DNA of 64,000 nt from NCBI RefSeq assembly GCF_040802235.1, contig NC_133158.1, positions 11,682,001-11,746,000 of the forward strand. Direction: 5' to 3'. Both the position numbers and the translations under genes were made by a program. Below are positions 13,601 to 26,590 of the stretch, piece by piece. The first letter of the stretch is position 1; each line of letters starts with the position of its first letter. The stretch is from Manis javanica (taxonomy: Eukaryota > Chordata > Mammalia > Pholidota > Manidae). The notes beneath the pieces were generated by a model that ran no database searches, had not been told where the DNA came from, and was given only the letters and a program-made list of their open reading frames with translations.

Positions 13601-15629
13601 ACTAAAATATATTCATTTTCTTAAGTGTCACATAGTGTTAGAGTCCAAAGAAGGGGGAAAAGAACATTTTTTTTATTCTCTCAACTTTTCTTTCAAAGGT
13701 TCCCAAGATAGTGAGCATAACTAGTCTATTCATGCTTCCTGCCTCTGCCTCTCCAGTTTCACCTGCATATCTTGACCCCTCTCCTCAGATAATCTAGATT
13801 TCAGTTCCACATTCATTGTCAGGCTATAAACAGTCTCCTTTAATCTCGTTCTCTTGTCTCCACATTTGAGCTTGCATCAAAATCTTTACTCTAGTATCAG
13901 TTGCAACAAAATGTCAAGAAAATATTCGAGGATTCTTGTGCCCCTAAAATGGGCGAGCCAGGAGACCTGTGATGGCTCTGTGATGACAATGAAACAAGAC
14001 AGCGCTGTTCCTTAAAAGTGCCCCAGAGAATGCCTTGTTTATGTCCTTACTTTCAAGCTGCATTTCCCTGATTGCTAGGTTCTTTTTGAGCATCGCTTTT
14101 TTGGAAACCAAGTAACAGCAGGGAAAAGGGAGAGACCAAGGAATAGGAAACATAGAATTACATCTCTAAAAAGATTCCTATTCACATGTTGACACATACT
14201 TAACAAAGGTAGAATTTAATCTAGATCTCCCCTTTGACAGAAAAAATCATAGTTATTGTTCTCATGGTTAAAAGGTCCTGTATGTAAATCAGAGTTCTGT
14301 CATGATTGATCCATTTCATTATGAAATATTATACTAGAAGTTTTGTGTCTCCCTCAGCAAGGAAGCTAGAACATGGCACAAAATAATGTTAAATAAATAC
14401 CAGTTAGTGTTAAAGAAAGGCAAGATGATGGAATAGGAGAGAAGGAAGAGAGGAATGTCTGGATAAATCAGTCTTCAATTAAATCAGCTGGGAACCTGGA
14501 TACTGTTTTGGCCATTGATGTCTCTCCAAAATATGGCTTCACTATCAACAACCCACTTCAGTTATGCTTGTGGCAAAAGAGTCAATTGAATGCAATTCAT
14601 GGAAATATTTTTTAAAGTTTCAGATTTAAAAAGATTCAGAGGGTAGCTTACCAGTCTGTGGGCATTTCCCAACATGTGCCACACCATCTAGCTGCTTTAC
14701 ACACTTGTTCTTTAATCCTCACAGCTATCCCCCAAGGAAGAAAGAGTTGTCCTCATTCCATATAAGGAAAAAAAATGATGAAGGCCAGAGGCTAGCCTTG
14801 TCCAAGGTCACAGAGCAGGAAAGTATGGGGCCACTCTGGTTCCAAAACCCATGGGACGACTCCAAGGCTGATACCCAGTCAGTGGACCCTGACCCACCTG
14901 CTGCTGAAATACTAAGATGCCATGGTAAACAGCCCCTGCTCCAGGCCCCAGCACTCTTCATCTTGACTACACTAGCCCCCCAATCTGGGGCACTCTAGAC
15001 CACCCCACCACCCAGCAACCAAGGGATGAGTCTTGGCCCAGCGAAGGGCTTCAGCGCTATACTCCAGAGCCATAGCCCATGTGCATTTTGACTGGCCAGT
15101 GTCATTTGAGTGGTTGCTAAATATACTTCAGTGTCACCACAGCATGGTATCATGCTGTTGTTATGTTTCCTGTAAGGAGCTGTTAAAATGGCGTATCTGG
15201 GAAATTCCCAGGCCAGAACAACTGTTCTGTTTGGGGCCTCTTGAAACAGTGAACAGTCTGCTCCCATCAAACACATTGGCCGTGGGGAGGTAACACTTGA
15301 CCCTGACTCAAAACCACATTATTTCTAGAAAGTAAGAGGAATTTCCACAGGAAAGCTTCTCATTCAGTTCTTGAGGAAACATTTACATCTCCCCACATGA
15401 AACATGTACTGCATCCACAGCCTGCTTTCAGCGTTCACTTCTACATGTGAGTGGTGGCACAGAGAGTGCAACTATTCAGAGTCACAACCTCTGGGCACAT
15501 GATTGTGCATGTGCTTCTCTGTGTACCACCTGAATCAAAGCTTACTCCATACACTTGAACAAAACCTTGCACACTGTGAGGGATAACGTCATTTGGGGAG
15601 AGAAAGGGTGTAGGCAAGGGCTCAGACTG

Positions 15630-15845
15630 TGGAGTCGGACAGAACAGGACAGAACAGGGCCTGACCGGTCTACAACTTACCAAGTTGTGTGACCTTGAAT
15701 GACATCTTATCCTTGCTGAACCTCAGTTTTCACATTTTTAACATGGGTATAATAATAGCACCTTCTTAGACTAAATGCATGAGTACACATAAAGACCTTT
15801 AATACAGAGCCTAGAATGTAGTAAGCATTCAATAAAAGTCAGATA
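15630..15845 (+). repeat. MIR
   Basis: Contains caagttgtgtgaccttgaat and gtaagcattcaataaaagtc. It ends about 155 bases before the last SYNPR exon. Confidence 0.8.
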
Positions 15846-15942
15846 TTCTAAGTGAAATAGTGGTTCCAAATGAAAAATTGGAAGAGGCCACACATTGAAG
15901 TGAAAATGACCTTTGTGTTGTGAAGGATTTTTCTGAAATTGA

Positions 15943-16257
<315 letters not shown>

Positions 16258-17705
16258 GAGGGTCACATTTGCATTCTTCTGGAGAGAGCCTCACCACCTT
16301 CCGTTTCAGTGCCAGAATAATTTTTTAAGAGTTTCAAATCAATTATTAATGCAGAGTGCTGTAAGTAAATCAGACATCTGTGGGCCTCGTTAAGGCAGAA
16401 AGGCCTGGGTCATGATAAACGGTACTTAGAGATGAAGGGACATGAGGAGATACATTATTCATAGTTGGCTAATTGAAGAGTACCTTGGTATATATACACA
16501 GATACTTTTATGATCGTTTTGTATGTGTGTTGAGATAGTAGAAGCATTTTGTAGCTTAAAGTCTCTAGCATATAATATGCATAAATAAATTAAATAGCAT
16601 TGAGTTTACCTATGCGTTTTGATGCAAAAGACATCTTAATGATTTCTGTAAGACAATTTGGTGTATCACAGTATGCATGCATTCTTTAGTTGCAAGCCTA
16701 TAGGACTATGAGTCTCTAAGTATTTGTTTCAGACAATTACTCTGTATTCTTGTTATCTGATGAATCAATGCTCTTGTGATTTAGTGCATGAAAAAGCATT
16801 TTCTCACAAAAATGAACATTTGAGCAGTATTTATAAAAATTTTCCAGTTTGCACCATGAATTTATTAAATGGATATTTAAAAAATTATACTCACTACTTT
16901 GTATATACTTGCAAATTTGTTTCTCTGGCTTTACCCAATTCTGAATGCACTGTAACTAAGGTTTGGGATTTTTTTCCCTATTGGTAGATATTCAGTATTA
17001 TATATTGTAATTTCCCAATATTTATTCTATTTACTTAGCTAAATATTTACATTCTTGTAACTTTCTATGATGTTTTGTGGCTTTTATCCTATGGATCATG
17101 AACAATAGGCCCCATAACTGTCTGTGCTTATGGAGTGTTGTTTTCTTAGAATAATGGAGATGCAGATATCAAACACCGTAGTCAAGAAGTTATTGTGCTG
17201 ACAGATGATAAAGGATATTCTGTAGACCCTACACTTCTACACTACCAGCTAAAATTTCAAATTCTATTTATTTGTAAAGTTAGTATGTCCCTTGTTCCAA
17301 TTATTAAAAATGCTCAAGTCACAGCTCAACTTACTAATTACTGGTTTTGATTTGAGTGTTACCCATAAATTAGAAATGACTTCCATGAGCTACTCTGTAT
17401 CTCAGAGAGCGTTCTTATGAAATATTCCCCAGATGTATTCATTATCAAGAAAATGCCAATCTTCACCTCTTTGTTTTAACTCAGTTGAAGCACCAGGGCC
17501 CAATAGTGAAGGCAAGCTGAGCATCTGTATTTCCAGATAAAAGTTGTTATCAATGTGTAACTCATTTGTCATCTGTGATGTTGGAAGCATTTTAGCACAA
17601 AACAGCCTGTGTCTTAAATATCTGTAACCAGTTTCTGAATCATGTTGGATAAATCTGTATTGTGATACCTATTGGACCCTAATAAAGTGATTGCATACAA
17701 TGCCA
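16258..17705 (+). other. SYNPR: SYNPR 3' untranslated region
   Basis: AT-rich, unique-looking sequence follows the TAA at 16,255-16,257 and reaches the AATAAA at 17,681. The exact cleavage site is inferred to be 15-25 bases past the signal. An earlier aataaat at about 16,583 could be a weaker alternative signal. No transposon was recognised inside, which fits a conserved brain-gene 3'UTR. Confidence 0.75.
17681..17686 (+). terminator. SYNPR: Poly(A) signal AATAAA of SYNPR
   Basis: This canonical hexamer (context cctaataaagtgatt) lies 1.42 kb after the stop codon, after which the sequence changes to repeat-type DNA. It is assigned as the main 3' end by position; no transcript evidence is available here. 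Confidence 0.7.
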
Positions 17706-17839
17706 GCTGGAAATGGAGAATTTCGCCAATAGGACCTGGTCAGCTCTCACAGTGAAAGAGCGAGGGACAGAAGCGCAATGTTGCCACTCTCTCACTCTGT
17801 CCTTGTTTCATGAGCCCAGGGTTGCTTGTTTACTGATTC

Positions 17840-18430
17840 CCCTCTTCTAGGACCTCCTATGTATTCACTGCTATGCAAGGCACTGGGGATAGAATAGTGA
17901 GTCAAAGGCAGAAACACACCCCACTTTTGAGAAGCTTACACTCTATTAGGGGAGACAGGCATTAAAATAATGATCCCCCATTGCCCTGTTTGTGACAAAA
18001 AGAAGCACAGGATTCCGCGAGAACATTTATCAGAGGGACTTGAGCTAGCCAGGGAGAGGCCAAGGAGCTTGACTTGAAGAGTGCACATGATTTCACAAGG
18101 AGAGGGTGGGAGCACGCCAGGTGGACAGCAGCCTGCAAAGCTCTAGCGGGGAGGGAGGCGGAGGAGGCAGGATGGATAGTATAGGGTTGCCAGGGTGTAA
18201 TGAGTGAGGGGGCTTTGTGAGAGGTTGGCTGCCCACAGAGCACGGGAGAGAGTGCACTTGGAGTCTGTGAACAGGAATTCTGTCTGCACCCTGAAGAAGC
18301 TAAAGGAAAGCAGTGAAGGATTCTCAAAGGGGAGGGGCATGATGAGATTAGAATTTTCAAAAGCGTTCAGTGGCTGCAGGGTGGAGAGCTGCCTGGCAGA
18401 GGACAGGAGTAAAGCCCATCTGGGGACCTG
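17840..18430 (+). repeat. Unclassified ancient repeat (copy 1)
   Basis: Begins ctatgcaaggcactgggga and proceeds through gggcatgatgagattagaa to a GC-rich end. The same ordered phrases occur near 43.7 kb. The antisense Pro/Ser-rich open frames inside it (for example 17,962-18,360 minus) are by-products. Confidence 0.5.
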
Positions 18431-20892
18431 ACCAGCAGCAGGAGGAGGGGATTGGGGGGAGCTGCTCCACCCACCCCTCACTTCCTGGGAGAGTGGCCGC
18501 CCCTGACTGCTTCCTTCAGCCTCGGTCAGGAGGGGGGACGGGGCCTCTGCTCATGATAGTGGCCTGAACTCTCCAAAGCAGAGAAACCCTCATAGCCAAA
18601 CGGGATTTTTGGTGGGGTTTTCTTTGTTTTTTGTGGGGATTTTGGTTTTTTGGTTTGTTTGTTTTTTTAGCCAGCATTAGTTGTTCCAGAGTACCTGGGA
18701 ACTGATAATGGAAAGCAGTACCTGCCCTGGTCCAGAGCCATGCTTCCCCAGCCCACTGCAGATTCTGAAAAACCTGCTGCTGTGATCCAGCGGGGATTAT
18801 GCCAAGCTGGTTTGACTCCTTCTGGTTTTGAGAAAAGAATGTTGATCTGGCTTTTTAAAAAGGGGGACTAATCAGTGTAGCGGGAGAGCCTGTGTCCACA
18901 TGCCTTCTACACCTCATTCGGAGGCGCAGCTTCGCAGCTTCTGGCTGTAGTTCAGGGTGACTTTACCTTCTGGAGCCCTTGCTTCTATGGGAGGAAGTGA
19001 AGACTACAAGTAAAATGGGTGGGCTCTGGGATCCTACAGCCTGGTTAGAATCCCTCTGCTGCCATGTGCCTGGCTCCCCTTTTCCTTGCTCTGTCCCTTC
19101 TCCAAAGCTCTAGGACTTCCCTGAAAGCAGGTACAGCCTGGGCATGTACGGGAGTTCACGCCCCAGGGGCCACCCTCAGTCGTTGGGGGACCTGAGCAGA
19201 TCAATAAATGCCTTTGGCAAGATGCTTAGCTTCTCATTCATTCTTTTGCCCGTCTCTGAAATAAGGATAATGGTACTATTTGCTTCATAGGACTGATATC
19301 AACATGGAAACAGCCATGTAAAGGCATTAGAACAGCTTCTGGCCCACAGCAGGCACTGAGTTTGGGATTCCCTGAAAGTAGAGGAAGGTGATTCAAGGAA
19401 GCAAGAGTGAGGGAGGGAAAGAAAAAAGAAGCAGAAGCCATGAAAGGTGCGCTCGCGGCTGCTGGTGAGGGCAGAGGAGCAGATGCTCTGCATGCCAAGC
19501 TCCTGGCTGCAAACCACCAGGCTGGCACTACCCACTGTTCTACTACACTTTAAGCTAGAAGTGCTTGGCCTGTTTGACTGGGGTGCATTCAGTAAAGACC
19601 CAGACCAAGTGTTTACACAGAGATACTGAATCCCTAATAGTTGGAAAGAGAGCTTTTGTCAGAATCATTAGCCAATAAGAATAAAATCAGATCCAATTCG
19701 CTGAATAATTAAGTCATTAAGATGGCTAAAAGTCCAGTTGAGCTAAAAAATGACTTCTTAACATGCTTGACTTGGAGACCGGGGCTTTGCTGGGGTTTAG
19801 GGCTCAGCTAAATGCCCTTTAGCACCTGTTGGCAGCAAATCCTTCCAAGAAGGGCCTCGTTCCTATCATCTCCCCCACACCTCCATGAATAATGTGCACT
19901 GACACTAAAAGGCCAAGATGAGACCAGAAGAAGGCTTCCTGGAAGTCCTGTATGTCTGTGGAAAATATCTTGAGTCTAGCTGAGTATTTTCATTAAAGGG
20001 GCCAAAATTTGAACAAAATTTGAGAGAGATTATAATAAGTATAATAGGTTTCTTGGTAGTCGAAAAAGAATTTACCTTCGAGCCTCTGCTCTTTTATTCA
20101 TATTCTGATTGACTCCTTATAACTTAAGAGGGTCCAGTTGGCCTGGGCTCTGACCTAGACTCACTGATTGATATTAACTTTATGTCTTCTCCCTTCTTAC
20201 CAGAAACAATCTCAAGAGGCGTGCTCCTTGCTTCCATGCCACTCTGCTGAACACAAGAAAAGCAAAATATAAATGCAACCGTTTTTCTTCTTTCAAATAT
20301 ATTCCCTCTCTTCTGTGAACTGACATTTCTCCTGGATATTGTCCCCTGTGATCTCTTCAGACACTCCCATCTATTCTGACTGATCTCCACTGTCATATTA
20401 CCTCTAGAATTTGATACATTCTGTAGCTTACACATTGCGCTGAGTATTACTGCCCTTTTTACAAGTCTCACGTTAATCTTGTCTCTCTACAAGAAGCTCT
20501 CGAAGCTCCTAGACCTCCTGTTAAAAAGTTCACATTTTGTGATGATATATGACTCCACAGAGCTTAGCAGCATGGAACTACATGCACTCATGAGGGATGC
20601 ATTTCTCAGCAGATAATTGCTTCAGATAAGACCTGAGGTCCAGATCTATCTCTTGGTTGCTGAGAGCTAAACTGCATCTTTAGGCATTGGGATAGATTTT
20701 GTCATTACCTTAATCAATGTTAATTGATCGCTTAATTGCCTAGCAGCCAAATGTAAGCATTAGCTTGTAGTCAGACCTGGATTCAAATTTGTGTCCCATC
20801 ATTGGAATCAGGCGGTGTGATCCTGTGACAGCACCTCAACTTCTCTGAGCCTCAAACTCCTCATCTACATAATGGAAGTTAATAGTTTGCTC

Positions 20893-21386
20893 CAACTGTA
20901 GAAACTACCACAAACTCAGTGGCTTAAGCAACACAAATGTATTATCTTAGAGTTCTGTGGGATAGAAATCCAACATAGGTCTCAGCAGGCTGAAATCAAG
21001 GGGCTGGCAGAGCTACACTCCCTTCTGAAGACTCCGGGGGAGAATCCAGCTCCCTCCATCCTTCAGGAGACACACACACTCCCTGGTTCGTGGCCCTCCT
21101 TCCCCACCTTCAAAGCCAGCCAAGGTCTCACACTGCATCCCTCTGACCTCCTCTTTGCCCCTCACTTCCATTTTTAATAACTCCTGTGATGACATTGCAC
21201 CCGCCTCAATAATCCAGAATAATGTCCTGACTTTGAGATCAATTGAACAGCAGTTTTATTCCCATTGGCAGCCTTGGCTCCCCTCTGCTGTGTAACCTGA
21301 CACATGCAGAGGTCCCAGGGATTCAGGTGTGGGCTTCTTGCAGGCAGGGGTAGGGTGGCACTCTTCTGCCTCCCACACTGTCCCAC
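20893..21386 (+). repeat. Medium-length mammalian interspersed repeat
   Basis: Recognised by ccacaaactcagtggcttaa, ttatcttagagttctgtggg, aggctgaaatcaaggggct-type phrases and cttcaaagccagcc. This is a widespread mammalian repeat of about 500 bp; I do not assert the class. Open frames across it are fortuitous. Confidence 0.75.
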
Positions 21387-21770
21387 CAGTAAAGGATAAA
21401 ATGATAGGATGCCAGCAAATTTCTTAGTAGATTTACCTAGTCAGAGTGCCTAGTAGCTGATAATGATGATTAAAACTGACAGCTGTTCCAATCAATAGCG
21501 TTAACTTTTCTGTGAGAAAATGACCCACCCTATAGCACTAATGGGTGTCAACTGGTGGCTTTTCAGCAATCATATATTGAGATACCAGCTTGGACAGTGT
21601 TCCCAGTTGGTAGGCAGTGCTTATCACCTCCCCTGATGAGGTGCTCTGTAAATTAAAATGCAGTGTTTGCTGAGGGGATCCTAGAGGAACCAAATATTCA
21701 CTCGGTCCAGCACATGGCTGGAGAAACACAGTGCTTGCCTCAATGTATTTACAGTCCAGTTAAAAAGAAT

Positions 21771-21789
21771 ACATATATATATATATATG
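21771..21789 (+). repeat. (AT)n microsatellite
   Basis: An uninterrupted AT run of about nine units after tacat. Confidence 0.9.
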
Positions 21790-21955
21790 CCTGAAATCAC
21801 TATGTATCATTGTTTACTTGTCCTTTATATCTCTCTCACCTGAATATGAATTCCATGAAGTGCTGGGACTTGTCTAGATTGGATACACCTGTATCCTCAG
21901 CCCCTGGGACATTGCCTGGAATATACTAAGTATTCAATAAATATTTGTTCCATAA

Positions 21956-22277
21956 TGGACCTCTGCACCAGTGTAGGGAAGTTGGGGTTCCTATGGCCAG
22001 GACCCTCACTGAACTTAAACCACCTGATGATGTAACTGGTCTGTTGCTAGGCCACCGCTTCCACACCTGTGGGCAATAAGCTATGATTGTGCTCTATGGA
22101 GAGCTCGGCCCAGTGCTCTGGGCAGAGGCAGAGACACTAGTGTTCGACCTACCGCCAGGAGAACAAGCCGGGTAATAAACCCTTTCACCCCAAAGAACTT
22201 TTTGCTGTCAGTTTCTTTGGTCATATTGAATCCATAGCGAACTTGCCCGGGGCTGAAACCCATTGGCAAGACAACCA
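21956..22277 (+). repeat. Possible solo LTR
   Basis: The segment starts with TG directly after an L2/MIR-like end and finishes with CA. It contains AATAAA at 22,174-22,179, followed by a GC-richer U5-like stretch (gaacttgcccggggctgaaa). The layout is that of an LTR with R and U5. No clear target-site duplication was seen, so the boundaries are provisional. Confidence 0.45.
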
Positions 22278-23524
22278 GGATGCCCAGATGCACATTAAAC
22301 TCAGCATATACCAAACTAACCACCATCTTTTCCCAAAAGTCTGCTTCTCCCATGTTCCCAATCTCCTTTAATGTAATCATCACAAAATATTCCAAGAATT
22401 CAAGCAAGGCAACTACAGGGTGTCATCATGTAGAAAGAACCTGACATGTAGCAGATCAGAGATGGAAGAAAATACTGTTATTTAATTTATTTGAATTCTA
22501 AACTTCAAATAACCACACTGAAATAGTGACCATGAGATACCTGAAACAAAGCTGAGAACCTAGAAGTTTCTTATCCTGGTTCCAGCCCATTCTCTCTGCC
22601 ATCACTTCTTTTTTTTCCCAAAATGCACTGTTGCATCCAGCAGAGTCTTCATTTGTTGGGAAACAAAACATAAGTGGGAAACGTATTTCACTGTAATGAC
22701 CTCAGAGGGGATTTCTGGGTTCCAGGAGAGATGGAGGCAGGACTTCATACATTTTAACAAGGGGTTAAAGACCCTACTAAGCATCTACTTCTTTCTCCCA
22801 ATTTGGAGTCGTTTGTGGGGAAGAAAGAATCCTGAAATTCTCTTGTGTGGAAAAGGGAAGGAGAGGCTGTCAGCGGGACCACCAAAGCCCTGCAAACAAA
22901 TCTCCCCCCAGATGTAAGAAATTGTAGCCCTGCCCCAATCAAGGGCTCCCGAGGACTCAGAAGCCTCATTAGTTCCGGGCGAGCCGGGAGCTCAGCCCGC
23001 GATCCAGGGTGGGCCTCTGCCTCCTTCACCGTGTGTTTATTTGTTTTGGCAACTCAGGGGGCTTTATTTTCTACTCACACTTTCTGTAGAAAGTAATATA
23101 ATCAGAAGGCTCCCACTCCTGACCCTCCCTCCCCAGAAGCAACCGATGTTCGCAATTCCTTACATACCCTTTCAGAGATGGACTGAAGATAAGATGTAAG
23201 TACACGTAACATTTATTCATTCTCAGCAGGGACAGGGTTGCCCCCAAAGGGCTGAAAATTGGTTCAAGGGAGGGGGAGGGCAGGAAAATCCTACTCTTTA
23301 TGAATAAAGTGCAGATAATATAGTACATGAACAGATGTACTGTATATCTGTGATATTAAAATTTCATTGAGGAGCTACTAGGAAAAAAAGTCTAAAGTGT
23401 TTCCCTAGAGGAAATATGAATGAAAAATAGGTTGAGAAACACTGATATAATCCCACTGTTTTGTATTGTAAAAGGTAGCGTGCTGTCCTGGTACACCCAG
23501 CATGTAGAAGGGTGGGAGTTTGGT

Positions 23525-23740
23525 CTTGGGATTCACATCATGGTTTGAATCCTGGCTCCACCACTTATTAACTGGGGGAAGTTGACAAAGTTCCTTAATA
23601 AGCCCCTGCTTTCATTTCCTCATCTCTAAAATCGGGATTAATAATAGTTGCCTCATAAGGTAACTGCATATTAATGAGTCAATACATATAATGCACTTAG
23701 AATAGTGCCTGACACATGGTAAATATTCTAGATGCTTGCT
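23525..23740 (+). repeat. MIR
   Basis: Contains gaatcctggctccaccactt and atagtgcctgacacatggta. Confidence 0.85.
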
Positions 23741-23839
23741 ATATTGTGATTTTTCTACCTAACTGTGTATCTTAGAGATTGTTCTATGTTCTTCTTAATG
23801 GTTGCATGGTATTCCCTTGTATGGACATAGCATTCTTTA

Positions 23840-24050
23840 CTTAGACCAGGAGTGAGCAGATTACAATCCACGGGCCAAATCCAGTCGGCCACCTGCTTTT
23901 GTATATCAGGTTTCACTGGAACAGAGCCATAGCCATTCATTTGCATATGGTCTGCAGCTGCTTTCTCACAGTGATGACAGAGTTCAAGTGGTCCATAAAG
24001 CTTAAAATATTTGCTTTCTGGCCCTTTATAGAAAAATCTTAATCAGTATT
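23840..24050 (+). mobile_element. hAT-type non-autonomous transposon
   Basis: Recognised by cacgggccaaatccagtcgg, ggtttcactggaacagagcc and tttgctttctggccctttat, the layout of a common mammalian hAT-Charlie-like element of about 200 bp. Subfamily not asserted. Confidence 0.7.
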
Positions 24051-24595
24051 TTAGTCAGTCCTCTACTGAAGGACAACTAGACCGTCAGATTGGTGTTCTG
24101 CTGCAGCAAATACCAGCAGTGAATATTCATTCTTAAACACACATCCTCGGACATGTTAGCAGAATATCTAAAAGATACATTCCTGAAAGTGGTCAAATAT
24201 AGGTGTATTCTTAATTTTCATAGATAATGCCAATTCCTTCCTTAGAGGTTATGCAGGAGTATCTCTTTACCAACCCCTGCCCTTCTTGCCAGATTAGGAT
24301 ATTATGTAATTTTCAGTTTTTGCCAGTTTGATAGGTAAAATAGCCTTATTGTTTACACGTATTTATTTTATGGTGAGACTGAGGTAATATTTTTTCAGTT
24401 TTCTCAATGGTTTTATTTAAAAGTAAACAAATCGGCCTACAGTGCTCATCCCAATAAAAGCAATTCCAACCTTCAGAAAGAAAAAAAGTAAACAAATCCA
24501 ACAGTAGCTGCAGATGCTGTGTCAAAAGCTATATCTTTGCAATAATTCATGAGAGCTACGTAGCATTATCCCTATTTTATATGTGAGGAAACTGA

Positions 24596-24673
24596 TACTC
24601 AAAGAAGTGACTTGGCAAAGTTCAGAGGCCTTGGTACTCAAAGAAGTGACTTGGCAAAGTTCAGAGGCCTTGG
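24596..24673 (+). repeat. Perfect 39-bp tandem duplication
   Basis: The unit starting tactcaaagaagtgacttgg occupies 24,596-24,634 and is repeated without change at 24,635-24,673. It lies inside a MIR-type fragment. Confidence 0.97.
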
Positions 24674-25379
24674 GGCACTGTGGTTAAGAAAACAGCCCTT
24701 GGAGTAAGACTGGCTGGGTGATCTTGGGAAAAATAACCTAACCCGTGAATGCTTTTTTATTTTAATGAGAATAACTATAGACCTCCTGTCATTAGTTTGA
24801 TACCGGGGAATACACGAGGGTTAAAATGCTATCAGTTTTAAGTGGTGAAGCCACAGTGAATCCAGATTTTTGTGATCTGGAGTAGAAGCTCTTAAACACT
24901 GAAGTGATTTCCCTTAGTGACAATGTGTGATTACTAAGCATTTTCTCTGGGTGAATAGCTATGCCTTTCCTCATTCTTAGAAGCTTGCAGGAAGAACACC
25001 AACTTTATCCACTGCTTCAAACATCCACGTACAGAACCATGGTTCCCAAGCCTAAGCATGTCTCGACTTGCTTAGTCACAGTTGTTTGGAAATTCTGGAA
25101 CATGAAACCCTTCAGGGTAAGGACTGCCAAGGAAACATGAAAACCGTTTAATCCTTCAAGTGTGTCCGCTCATTCCCAGCTGAAATAACACAGAACAGAA
25201 TTGGCTTTTAGAAAGACACATATAAAATAGATTGTTAAAAATGTTTTGTGTTTATACCTAAATATATTGCCTCCATTCATTTTTTTTTAATAGAACTGCC
25301 TTTCCTCACAGAACAGCATCTCAGCCAGTGAAACAATCACTTAAAAGCCAGTACAACCCTGTCCAAGAGAAGTAAAGAT

Positions 25380-25562
25380 ATTGAATATCTATACTGACCA
25401 ATGTGGTAGCCACTAGCCACATGTGGCTATTAAGCACTTGAAATGTGACCAGTATGACTAAGGAACTGTATTTTTACTTTGAGTTAATTTTTGTTCATTT
25501 AAATTGAAATTCAAATAGCCACACGTTGTTAGCAGCCACCATATCATGTAGCACAGTTCTAA
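25380..25562 (+). mobile_element. Non-autonomous DNA-transposon remnant
   Basis: Contains gtagccactagccacatgtg near the left end and an imperfect reverse complement (atagccacacgttgttagca) near the right, so it has inverted-repeat structure. It is the same family as the remnant near 4 kb. Confidence 0.65.
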
Positions 25563-26157
25563 TGGGTTACTCTAGAGTTTGTGCACATTTTCAAGAGTTG
25601 AGAAAGAACACCACTGAGTACACAGTAGGTATTCACTTAAGACCAGGGGAAATTAATTGTTGGACTTGATCCCCCTGAAAGTGTAACTGGTAACCGAGTA
25701 GCTTAGTTCACTGAATTAAACCAGACTGTAACTAGTTTTACACTGCCCATCTGAGGGAGCACAGAGTAAAATCAAAGCAACCCCTTTATCAATAGTGTAT
25801 AGGTTCCCAATCATCAGCCCACTGTCTCACCCAGCTCACAAAAGTGTTTCATTTAGCCCACAGTGTTTTAGAATCACCTTGAATTAATGGTATTCAAGAG
25901 AATTTTACATTTCAGACTTCTTTAGAACATTCAGAAGTCCTGACAGTATTTCCCCCTGGCCATAACTGGCTGGGGCTGTGAAGTTTTCTAAAGTGGGGAC
26001 CCGTACTTTCCAGGTTGACGAAGTCCCCACCCTTCCCAGCTGTCTTCCCTCTAGCTCCCTTTACTCATCCCTGGCCCCAGGAACCACATGAGCTTATGAC
26101 AGGTGCTCTAGGGCTTTGGTGCATCTCCAGCCATTTCCTTGGGACTTTCCAAGCTGT

Positions 26158-26190
26158 GTGTGTATGGGCACACGCACACACACACACAAC
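26158..26190 (+). repeat. (TG)n/(CA)n microsatellite
   Basis: gtgtgtgtatgggcacacg followed by cacacacacacaac; short CA and TG runs that are nearly complementary. Confidence 0.85.
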
Positions 26191-26229
26191 CCACCTATGG
26201 TTTCTCCACCGCTGTGCTCTAGCTCCAGC

Positions 26230-26590
26230 ACTCCTTTCCACACCTGAAAACGTTGCACATGCCATCTTGTCTGCCTGGAAGGCTCTTCCCCCAGCACTTC
26301 ACAGGGCTGACTTTTTCACTGTTTAGGATGCAGCTCAAAGGCCATCAAAGAAGCCATCCCTGATCCTCCATCAGAAAGTTGCCCCCACCTAATCTCGTCA
26401 GCCCATGCTACTCCACAATGATGTGTCAGAGTCCCTTATCAAAATTATAATTTTCATGCTTGTTTACTGTCTCTCTCCCCCACTAAAATGAAAGCATCAC
26501 TAGGGTGGGGACCCTAACTATAGCCCCAAGCCTACTACACAATTGGTACCCAATCTGTGTTTGTCACTGAATATCAAATGATGAATGATG
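26230..26590 (+). repeat. L2 3' end
   Basis: Contains ctgcctggaaggctcttccc, gatgcagctcaaaggccatc and a diverged end. This order is typical of L2. Confidence 0.8.
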
